Origin: Taibaiella sp.
GTDB lineage: Bacteria > Bacteroidota > Bacteroidia > Chitinophagales > Chitinophagaceae
Direction: 5' to 3'
DNA length: 12,030 nucleotides
Assembly: GCA_019454705.1 (NCBI GenBank)
Contig: JACFNS010000007.1
Span: 8,506-20,535, forward strand
Shown: positions 1 through 5,934 of the stretch, piece after piece
Layout of the letters: each line of letters begins with the position of its first letter
Position numbering within the stretch: the stretch's first letter is position 1
Notes under the pieces: generated by a model
Database searches by the model: none
What the model was told of the DNA's origin: nothing
The model's input: the letters and a program-made list of their open reading frames with translations, nothing else
Made by a program: the position numbers and the translations under genes

Positions 1-192
1 GTCTATCAGTTCAAAACCTAATGGCCTGAGGGCTGCGTCTATCTCTGCCACCTGTATGCCCGTAAGTTGCTCCTCGTCAATATCCACCTCGCCCAGGCCC
101 ACAGCGTGCGGGTGCAGGCCAATGCGTTTCAGCTCATTTTCCACCACCATTTTGCAGCGGTTACAAACCATATTTTTGATGTACAGGCGCAT
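1..192 (-). CDS. AraC-family transcriptional regulator, N-terminal fragment (runs off left edge)
   Basis: This is the first 64 codons of a gene read leftward, starting at the ATG complementary to 190-192 and open through base 1. The translation begins MRLYIKNMVCNRCKMVV and continues through a segment ending RPLGFELID. It has a ferredoxin-like, heavy-metal-associated-type start with a CxxC pair at C10 and C13. In Bacteroidota this opening (typically MKLYIKNMVCDRCKMVV) is characteristic of short proteins of roughly 190 residues whose C-terminal half is an AraC-type helix-turn-helix. The DNA-binding half lies outside the window, so the AraC assignment rests on recognising the N-terminus. A stand-alone HMA-like metal-binding protein is the alternative. 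The gene is divergent from the GSCFA gene, with 93 bp between the starts. Confidence 0.72.
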   Translation of the reverse strand, partial: MRLYIKNMVCNRCKMVVENELKRIGLHPHAVGLGEVDIDEEQLTGIQVAEIDAALRPLGFELID

Positions 193-200
193 ATGTGGTG

Positions 201-207
201 CAAGCTA
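201..207 (-). promoter_or_regulatory. Candidate -7 box upstream of the AraC-type gene
   Basis: On the minus strand the sequence reads TAGCTTGCA, eight bases before the ATG at 192. It resembles the Bacteroidota -7 element TAnnTTTG(CA) with one T missing. No convincing TTTG -33 element is visible at the expected distance. This is a weak call from position and similarity alone. Confidence 0.3.
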
Positions 208-285
208 AGAAATTAGCCGAATTCAGGATGTCTTGGATATTATTTAGCCTGTTTATCTTGGCTGCATTCTCTATTTTTACATCTT

Positions 286-1257
286 ATGCATACGCTTAGT
301 ATCAATATACCGCCGTTGCCACAGGCTATCAGCTATCATAGCAGCCTCTTTCTTACAGGTTCCTGCTTTGCCGAGAATATGGCTATCCGTCTTAAGCAGC
401 ACCGTTTCAATGTACTGGACAACCCGCATGGTATTTTGTTCAATCCCCATAGCGTGGCAGACAGTTTAGACAGCTATATGGATGGCAGGCAATACAGTAC
501 TGATGATTTATTTTACCTGAATGAACTGTGGAACAGTTGGGAGCACCACACCCAGTTTTCTGATATTGACAAAGATACAGCCTTAACACGTATCAATCAA
601 TCGCAGACAGTGGCTGCCGCATACATCCGCACTGCTACACATGTAATGATTACCCTGGGCTCTGCCTATTATTATGTACTTAAAGAAACAGGAAAACCTG
701 TAAGCAACAACCACCGCGCCCCGGCCAACTGGTTTGAGAAAAAGCTAATGCCCATTGATGAGATAGTTAGCAAGTTTACACATACGCTCAACAAGCTACT
801 GGCCATCAATCCCGGCGTACAAATCATATTCACTGTTAGCCCCGTGCGACACTACCGCGATGGCATAGTAGAAAACAACCGTAGCAAGGCAAGAATAATA
901 GAGAGTGTACATGCTCTTTGCGAAAAGTTTGAGCAGGCTTATTACTTTCCTGCTTATGAGCTGGTGATAGACATACTGCGCGACCACCGGTATTATGATA
1001 TTGACTTTGTACACCCCAACTACCTGGCTACCGATTATGTATGGAGCCGCATGGTAGATGCCTGTATGAATGATGATACCAAAGCCCTGATGAAAGAAGT
1101 GCATGAAATAGTTATCGCCCGCAACCACAAGCCCCGCTTTCCGCAGACGGAGGCACACAAAAAGTTTATGCAGAGCTATGTACAAAAAATAAGGGCGTTG
1201 ACTGCTCAACACCCTTACCTGCAACTCGATGAAGAGTTGAAATATTTTACGGATTAA
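286..1257 (+). CDS. GSCFA-domain protein (SGNH/GDSL-hydrolase-like)
   Basis: A 323-residue protein with the family-defining GSCFA motif at residues 25-29, in the context TGSCFAENM. This is followed by the conserved NPHGILFNP segment, a LGSAYYY segment, an FTVSPVRHYRDG block and a DFVH motif at D240-H243. GSCFA proteins belong to a Bacteroidota-rich family related to SGNH/PC-esterase-type hydrolases. By analogy, Ser26 and the Asp/His pair near 240-243 would form the active site, but substrate and pathway are unknown. There is no signal peptide, so a cytoplasmic location is likely. The length is normal for the family and the gene looks intact. The ATG at 286 is chosen because the following IPPLP...ISYHSSLFLTGSCFAEN matches the usual N-terminus. 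The stop overlaps that of the convergent bactofilin. Confidence 0.9.
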   Translation: MHTLSINIPPLPQAISYHSSLFLTGSCFAENMAIRLKQHRFNVLDNPHGILFNPHSVADSLDSYMDGRQYSTDDLFYLNELWNSWEHHTQFSDIDKDTALTRINQSQTVAAAYIRTATHVMITLGSAYYYVLKETGKPVSNNHRAPANWFEKKLMPIDEIVSKFTHTLNKLLAINPGVQIIFTVSPVRHYRDGIVENNRSKARIIESVHALCEKFEQAYYFPAYELVIDILRDHRYYDIDFVHPNYLATDYVWSRMVDACMNDDTKALMKEVHEIVIARNHKPRFPQTEAHKKFMQSYVQKIRALTAQHPYLQLDEELKYFTD

Positions 1258-1685
1258 TTTTCGTGTACTTCCAGTTCTACTTTTTTATCCGATAATGTTT
1301 TGCCTTGTGCCTGGTCAGTCGTCATTTTACACTGGCCGTTGAATGTAGCATTGGGTTCTATCTGCAGGCGTTTGGTATTTACATTGCCATTCACCGTGCT
1401 TTTTGATTTCAGGCAAAGCAGATCTTTGGATATAACATTGCCGTTAACCGTACCAAACAGGTCGGCGTTTGCAGCATGCAGGTCACCTTGTATAATCCCC
1501 GACTCGCCCAGGACGATTTTCGCTTTGCAATATACATTGCCGATGATATTACCGTCAATGCGCATGTCCGAGTCCGACTCCATATCGCCATTGATGGTAG
1601 TACCTGCCGCTATAGTACTCACCGCTCCCATATGGCGGTTGCCTTTAGCAGCCTCGTTTTTCTGGTTATCTTTTTTAATAAACAT
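1254..1685 (-). CDS. Bactofilin (DUF583 / polymer-forming cytoskeletal protein)
   Basis: A 143-residue protein. A short charged N-terminus (MFIKKDNQKNEAAKG) precedes a bactofilin core starting at NRHMGAVSTIAAGTTINGD. The core is built of short beta-helix repeats with the typical alternation of glycine and hydrophobic residues (IDGNIIGNVYCKAKIVLGES, IQGDLHAANADLFGTVNGN, VNGNVNTKRL). Bactofilins self-assemble without nucleotide into filaments that act as scaffolds at the membrane or cell pole, often tied to envelope shape or peptidoglycan enzymes. No peptidase partner gene is adjacent here. The gene is divergent from yidC and convergent with the GSCFA gene, with stops interlocked in a TTAA. The start is the first ATG of the frame and fits the usual MF(N)KK opening of Bacteroidota homologues. 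Confidence 0.93.
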   Translation of the reverse strand: MFIKKDNQKNEAAKGNRHMGAVSTIAAGTTINGDMESDSDMRIDGNIIGNVYCKAKIVLGESGIIQGDLHAANADLFGTVNGNVISKDLLCLKSKSTVNGNVNTKRLQIEPNATFNGQCKMTTDQAQGKTLSDKKVELEVHEN

Positions 1686-1895
1686 AGGACATATTCATTG
1701 TTTGTTATACAATAGGCACATGCTCATTAATACCGGTGCCTTATCCCTTAATTCTCTCTCTCAACTATAAGTCTTGGTGTTAACATGGGTGGAAAGGAAG
1801 CCTAAAATAGTTTTTTTAACCGCAAAATCATAAATATTATAAAAATAATTAAAATATCGCATCCTATATTATGTACGGGTTCACCTCATTTTAGC

Positions 1896-1903
1896 TACCT
1901 TTG
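1896..1903 (+). promoter_or_regulatory. Probable yidC promoter -7 box (TACCTTTG)
   Basis: TACCTTTGCA matches the Bacteroidota -7 consensus TAnnTTTG exactly and lies 21 bases upstream of the yidC ATG. No good TTTG is present about 20 bases upstream, so the -33 half is not supported. Transcription would start near 1908-1912 and give a short A/T-rich leader without a Shine-Dalgarno sequence. The surrounding 1686-1924 gap between the divergent bactofilin and yidC genes is A/T-rich, and I see nothing else in it. Confidence 0.55.
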
Positions 1904-1924
1904 CACCTCATTTTATAAATATAC

Positions 1925-3769
1925 ATGGATCGTAATTCAGTCACCGGCTTCCTGTTATTGGTACTTTTGCTGGTAGGATATATCGCATACAACAACTATT
2001 CCCAATCAAAATTCGAAGAAGCCAAAAAGGCGGATTCAGTGGCCAATGCCAAGGCACACCCCAAGCCATTGGCTAAAGATACGGCTGTAGCGCAGATAGC
2101 CCCTGCAACAACTGAGGTAGCTGCTATCAACGATTCTATTGAAATGGCCAAGCCCCCCGCATACAGGGGTGAGGAGAAGACCGTTGTACTGGAGAACAAA
2201 GACCTGGCTGTAGCATTTACTACCAAAGGTGCACACCCGGTAAGCGCCCTGCTCAAGAATTACAAAACGTATTCCGGTGAACCGCTGTACTTGTTTGACG
2301 GCGATTATAATAAACTGAGCGTATTACTGCCTGTTGACAACGGCAAGTCCGCTACTGCTGACCTGTATTATACTACAGAAGAAACGACGGACCCTTCAGG
2401 CAATAAAACGATTGTATTCACTGCCGATATGGGTAGCGGCAAAATAGCGAAACTCAGCTATAGCCTGCCTGCAGAGGGTTATATGCTGCAATGCAACATC
2501 AGCCTGGCCGGCATGGCTGCCACTAACCTGCCTGTAACATGGCAGACAGAGGCCCTGCATACCGAGCGCGACATCAAGACCGAGCGTACCAACAGCCAGA
2601 TATACTACAACTTTACTGATGGTGATGAGGACTATTTCTCTTTCATCAATACACAGAAAGAGAGCCTGGATAAATCCGCCAAATGGCTGGGCTTCCGCCT
2701 GCACTTCTTCGCTACGGCCCTGGTGCCCGAAGATGGCCTGAACCGTGTGAATATTGAGGGTACTGTCGGTAATGAAAACGACAGCTTTGTAGCACGCAAC
2801 ACCAATACATTTGAACTGCCTGTAAAAACAGCGCAAAACCCAACCGCCGGTTTGCGGATGTACATCGGCCCCAACCACTATACTACTTTACGGTCTTATA
2901 AGATAGGGCTGGAAGAAATGGTGCCCCTTGGTTACGGGCCTATGTTCTTTGTTAAGTATATCAACAAGTGGCTGATTATACCCATATTTAATATGCTCAG
3001 CAGTTTCATCAGCAACTTCGGTATCATCATCATGCTGATGACGGTAATTATCAGGCTGCTGTTGTCGTTTTTTACCTACAAGAGCTACCTGTCATCGGCT
3101 AAGATGCGCGTGCTGAAACCGGAGATGGACCAGCTGCGTGCCCAATACGGCGACGACCAGCAGAAGTTTGGTATGGAGCAGATGAAACTCTACCGCCAGG
3201 CAGGGGTTAACCCGCTGGGTGGATGTTTGCCAACGCTGTTACAATTACCGATACTGTTTGCCATGTTCTATTTCTTCCCGTCATCTATCGAGTTGCGGCA
3301 GGAATCGTTCCTGTGGGCGGACGACCTCTCTACCTACGATAGCATTGTAAGCTGGGGCGGTAATATACCCGTGCTTACTTCTATATACGGCAACCACGTC
3401 AGCTTGTTTACCATCCTGATGACTATCTCCAGCCTCTTCCTGGCATTGTACAACAGGAACATGACACCGCAGGACCCCAACAACCCAGTGTTGAAATACC
3501 TGCCATTCATATTCCCCTTCATGCTGCTGGGTGTATTCAACAAAATGGCCGCAGCGCTTACGTTCTATTACTTCTTCTCTAACATGCTCAGCATACTGCA
3601 ACAGTTCATTATACAGAAATATGTAATAGACGAGAAGGCTATACACGCAAAAATCCAGGAGAATAAAAACAAACCTGCCACTGCATCAAAATGGCAGCAG
3701 AAGCTGGAAGAAATGCAGAAAGCACAAGTAGAGCGCGCTAAACAACAGCCGGTACGCAAGAAGAAGTAA
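1925..3769 (+). CDS. yidC: Membrane protein insertase YidC
   Basis: A 614-residue protein with the layout of Gram-negative YidC. A single N-terminal membrane anchor (about residues 8-24, GFLLLVLLLVGYIAY) is followed by an Ala/Thr-rich linker and a large periplasmic beta-sandwich domain (about 60-340). The conserved five-helix Oxa1/YidC insertase core occupies about 355-565. R377 in MTVIIRLLLSFF corresponds to the conserved groove arginine. The cytoplasmic hairpin KMRVLKPEMDQLRAQYGDD and the motif NPLGGCLPTLLQLPILFAMF are diagnostic. The protein ends in a very basic tail (QQPVRKKK), as is common for ribosome-contacting YidC proteins. It inserts and folds inner-membrane proteins with or without SecYEG. 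It appears monocistronic, with its own promoter-like box and a terminator 20 bp after the stop. It is not next to pyrG, rnpA or rpmH here. Confidence 0.98.
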   Translation: MDRNSVTGFLLLVLLLVGYIAYNNYSQSKFEEAKKADSVANAKAHPKPLAKDTAVAQIAPATTEVAAINDSIEMAKPPAYRGEEKTVVLENKDLAVAFTTKGAHPVSALLKNYKTYSGEPLYLFDGDYNKLSVLLPVDNGKSATADLYYTTEETTDPSGNKTIVFTADMGSGKIAKLSYSLPAEGYMLQCNISLAGMAATNLPVTWQTEALHTERDIKTERTNSQIYYNFTDGDEDYFSFINTQKESLDKSAKWLGFRLHFFATALVPEDGLNRVNIEGTVGNENDSFVARNTNTFELPVKTAQNPTAGLRMYIGPNHYTTLRSYKIGLEEMVPLGYGPMFFVKYINKWLIIPIFNMLSSFISNFGIIIMLMTVIIRLLLSFFTYKSYLSSAKMRVLKPEMDQLRAQYGDDQQKFGMEQMKLYRQAGVNPLGGCLPTLLQLPILFAMFYFFPSSIELRQESFLWADDLSTYDSIVSWGGNIPVLTSIYGNHVSLFTILMTISSLFLALYNRNMTPQDPNNPVLKYLPFIFPFMLLGVFNKMAAALTFYYFFSNMLSILQQFIIQKYVIDEKAIHAKIQENKNKPATASKWQQKLEEMQKAQVERAKQQPVRKKK

Positions 3770-3788
3770 TAAGTTGTATATATTATTG

Positions 3789-3824
3789 AAAAGCGGTGCG
3801 GGATATCCTGCACCGCTTTTTTTT
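3789..3824 (+). terminator. Intrinsic terminator of yidC
   Basis: The arms GCGGTGCGGG (3793-3802) and CCTGCACCGC (3807-3816) pair over 10 bp with one G-T, around an ATAT loop. Eight T residues follow on the plus strand, and A residues precede the hairpin. It lies about 20 bp past the yidC stop codon. Confidence 0.92.
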
Positions 3825-3866
3825 GGTAATTCCCGAATATGTAAATAATTTAGGGAGAAATTTTTC

Positions 3867-3952
3867 TACCTTGCTCCAGTAGAGGATATTGTTTGAACCG
3901 CCGGCCATCTATCGTATTACATAACTCATTTTTCCTGCAGAGCAGGATTTTT
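3867..3952 (+). ncRNA. Speculative small transcript: promoter-like box and small hairpin with T tract
   Basis: A TACCTTGC box at 3867-3874 resembles the -7 elements in this window. About 60 bases later comes a small hairpin, CCTGC-AGA-GCAGG (3934-3946), followed by ATTTTT. Together they could bracket a plus-strand RNA of roughly 70 nt between the yidC terminator and the lipoprotein gene. No open reading frame lies inside. The box is two bases off consensus, no -33 element is seen, and the stem is only 5-6 bp. This is a hypothesis and not a recognised RNA family. Confidence 0.15.
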
Positions 3953-4010
3953 AAGACGCTTTCGTTTCAATAGGGGTAATGTTCTATTGCATTAAGCAAA
4001 AGGACATAAG

Positions 4011-4036
4011 AAAGTCCCGCTTTCCAGCGGGACTTT
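4011..4036 (-). terminator. Hairpin downstream of the lipoprotein gene
   Basis: A perfect 10-bp stem, AAAGTCCCGC (4011-4020) with GCGGGACTTT (4027-4036), closes a six-base loop. It lies 23 bp past the stop of the minus-strand lipoprotein gene. The stem ends in AAA/TTT, but neither flank has a long T tract. It is therefore a probable weak terminator or 3' stabilising hairpin for the minus-strand gene. Confidence 0.65.
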
Positions 4037-4058
4037 GTATTTTATACTGTTTCTGCAA

Positions 4059-4904
4059 TTATTTATTATACTCGAAATATACCGGCCCGTTTGTAATGGT
4101 CGCGCCATTTTTTGTAATGCTGGTCGTCATTTGAGAAGGGAAACCACCGCTATTGTATTGATAGGCAACCTCTGTCAACTGTGTTGATGAACTACCATTG
4201 GCAGCATAATTAGTTTGCTCATATTTTATGGCATTGTTAGCTGATACAGACATTACAGGACTTGCAAAGTCACCCATTATCTGAATATCGTGTATGCCTG
4301 GCATAGCCAATCTTAATGCTTGTCCATTGTCGTATTGGTGATAGATTATTTCAGTTTTACCAAAAGCAGCAGAGGCGTAAACCCTTGTGTACATTTTCGC
4401 GTTCCCGTCGTTGTTATAGGTCCAGTTTTCGGTAAAATAGAGTTGCCCCTTTAAGTCATAATACTTCCGCTCCACCAGCTTATCGCCGTCGTAGGTATAA
4501 TGCTCCAACGCATGCATGTAATCTGAACGATACCTTGCCTCCGGCTTCAACCGGCTATTATAAGTAAAGTAGGAATATTCCTTTGCCTGCGCTACCGGCA
4601 TGCCGGCAGTTTTCGCCACCTGCCTCTGGTCATCATACTCGTAAAAACTGTAGGAAAAATTGGTATCCGGGCGGGTGTAGTGAAACGCCATGACATAGTG
4701 AAAGTTAGTAACGCTTTGCACCAGGTTATCTTCGTTGTAACTGTATGTTCTGAGCGTACTTGAATCGTCATATACCCTTGTCAGCCTATAATCGGTTTGT
4801 ACCTGCACCTTTGGTTTGGGGGTGGTGACAGGAGTATTTTCTTTCTTCTTGCAAGATGCTATGAGCAGGCAAAAAACTATCGGGGCCAGATACCGGTGTT
4901 TCAT
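4059..4904 (-). CDS. Predicted lipoprotein with YD-like tyrosine-rich repeats, function unknown
   Basis: A 281-residue protein. Residues 1-17 form a lipoprotein signal (MKHRYLAPIVFCLLIAS) with the lipobox LIASC and C18 as the lipidated cysteine. A Lys-rich, Thr/Pro-rich spacer follows. The rest is a run of beta-hairpin-like repeats rich in YxYD/YxYN pairs: TYSYNEDN, YEYDDQRQ, HYTYDGDKLVERKYYDLKGQ, NWTYNNDGN, YHQYDNGQ, AYQYNSGG. These resemble single RHS/YD repeats and the lipoproteins of the DUF4595-like group common in Bacteroidota. No RHS toxin core or C-terminal effector domain is present, so a toxin role is not supported. It is probably exposed on the periplasmic or outer face. No partner gene is evident. 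The ATG at 4904 is set by the signal peptide. Confidence 0.8.
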   Translation of the reverse strand: MKHRYLAPIVFCLLIASCKKKENTPVTTPKPKVQVQTDYRLTRVYDDSSTLRTYSYNEDNLVQSVTNFHYVMAFHYTRPDTNFSYSFYEYDDQRQVAKTAGMPVAQAKEYSYFTYNSRLKPEARYRSDYMHALEHYTYDGDKLVERKYYDLKGQLYFTENWTYNNDGNAKMYTRVYASAAFGKTEIIYHQYDNGQALRLAMPGIHDIQIMGDFASPVMSVSANNAIKYEQTNYAANGSSSTQLTEVAYQYNSGGFPSQMTTSITKNGATITNGPVYFEYNK

Positions 4905-4945
4905 ACTCAGGCGGTTTATTAAATGAATATAGCAAAAACCGTACT

Positions 4946-4983
4946 AAAAAATAACGGTATTGCCTTGTTTGACAATACCGTTA
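4946..4983 (-). terminator. Intrinsic terminator of the TPR gene
   Basis: A perfect 11-bp stem, TAACGGTATTG (4952-4962) with CAATACCGTTA (4973-4983), closes a 10-base loop. On the minus strand it is followed at once by a run of six T (complement of 4946-4951). It lies 34 bp past the stop of the minus-strand TPR gene. It also separates that gene from the lipoprotein gene, so the two are probably independent units. Confidence 0.9.
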
Positions 4984-5016
4984 GAAATTTCTCAGGCTGA
5001 ATCTCCTATATACTAA

Positions 5017-5856
5017 CTACTCTATTCCTTGCTTATTCAGGCTGTCAGACAATTGCGTGTAAAGACTGGCATATCTCCCTGAGTTATATCCCGGTTCTTT
5101 AAACGAATATTTAGCCGCTTTTGAATAAAAATCCAGCTTATCCCGAAAAAATATCTTTGCCTTGCCCATTATCTCCTCATTTTCATTGATGATTGCCCTG
5201 CATTTCATTGTCTCTTTAGCACTATACAGCACATCCATATACACATTATTAAGGTTGAATATCCTGCCCGGATTATCGACTGCCACCCAGTATTCTTTCG
5301 CCCTTTCCAGGTAATATATTGCTGAATCCGGTTTCTTTTCTCCAATATATACCAATGCCAAATCGAACATGCTTACAGCTACGCCGGGCGCGTATTCTTT
5401 TTGCCTGAAAAGGTTTATTGCCATATCTATATCCGCTTTGGCAGCCGAATACATACCCAACCTGCCCTTGAGCATACCGGCGTATTTATACATATTCGCC
5501 ATTTCAAGGGTATCGCCAATATCACGGTGTATAGCAATACTTTTCCCGGTGTAATTCAATGCCTGCTTGTCGTCATGCAATAACTCATCGTATGCGAAAG
5601 CAATACTGTGTAAACATATAGCACCCGCTTTAGTGTTATTGTTTTGCAGATACAGGTCATACGCTTGTATAAATGCTCTTATAGCCTGTTCGCCATCGCC
5701 TTTCATATAAGATTCATTTCCTGTTTTCTGAAAAGCTTTGGCAAGGGTATTGATGCTATCAGCAGATTGCACAGATAATGTTACTTGCGCATAGAGGCAA
5801 ACACTCGATTGTGCAAGTACCAGGAGTATCAACAGTATTATTTTCATGCGGGCCAT
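5017..5856 (-). CDS. Secreted tetratricopeptide-repeat protein, function unknown
   Basis: A 279-residue protein. A hydrophobic signal peptide (MKIILLILLVLAQSSVCLYA) with likely cleavage before the Q at residue 24 directs export. Several TPR-type helical pairs follow. The clearest are at about residues 37-72 (AFQKTGNESYMKGDGEQAIR), about 120-152 (MYKYAGMLKGRLGMYSAAKA) and about 158-190 (SMFDLALVYIGEKKPDSAIY). TPRs form protein-binding superhelices. No histidine kinase, HTH or other effector domain follows, unlike the longer TPR sensor proteins of Bacteroidota, so it may be a stand-alone scaffold or a shortened relative. Two starts are possible: the first ATG at 5856 or the ATG three codons later at 5847, which would give a cleaner signal peptide. 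It lies downstream of pnp but beyond a strong terminator. Confidence 0.8.
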   Translation of the reverse strand: MARMKIILLILLVLAQSSVCLYAQVTLSVQSADSINTLAKAFQKTGNESYMKGDGEQAIRAFIQAYDLYLQNNNTKAGAICLHSIAFAYDELLHDDKQALNYTGKSIAIHRDIGDTLEMANMYKYAGMLKGRLGMYSAAKADIDMAINLFRQKEYAPGVAVSMFDLALVYIGEKKPDSAIYYLERAKEYWVAVDNPGRIFNLNNVYMDVLYSAKETMKCRAIINENEEIMGKAKIFFRDKLDFYSKAAKYSFKEPGYNSGRYASLYTQLSDSLNKQGIE

Positions 5857-5883
5857 ATTATCTGTAGTTTAGTATAATAATAC

Positions 5884-5912
5884 AAAAAACGCCCCGCTAA
5901 AAGCGGGGCGTT
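5884..5912 (-). terminator. Intrinsic terminator of the rpsO-pnp unit
   Basis: A perfect 11-bp GC-rich stem, AACGCCCCGCT (5888-5898) with AGCGGGGCGTT (5902-5912), closes a three-base loop. The minus-strand product ends in six T (complement of 5884-5889). It lies 22 bp past the pnp stop codon and is the strongest terminator in the window. Confidence 0.95.
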
Positions 5913-5934
5913 CTCCAATTTATAATCTTAGCAA

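Noticed and set aside
272..279. TATTTTTA as a promoter box for the GSCFA gene
   Set aside because: It lacks the final G, no -33 element is visible, and the local A/T richness makes such matches common.
1300..1770. Plus-strand open frame opposite bactofilin (156 residues)
   Set aside because: It is antisense to a recognised gene, has no family resemblance, and its composition is explained by the bactofilin repeats.
1996..3813. Minus-strand open frames opposite yidC
   Set aside because: They are shadow frames of a clear yidC gene with no promoter box or recognisable protein.
3979..4130. Short plus-strand frame of about 50 codons through the hairpin at 4011-4036
   Set aside because: It runs through a terminator-like hairpin and then antisense to the lipoprotein gene, with no protein-like features.
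4059..4904. RHS-type polymorphic toxin
   Set aside because: The YD-like repeats are few. The protein is a short lipoprotein with no RHS core or C-terminal toxin domain, and no immunity gene is adjacent.
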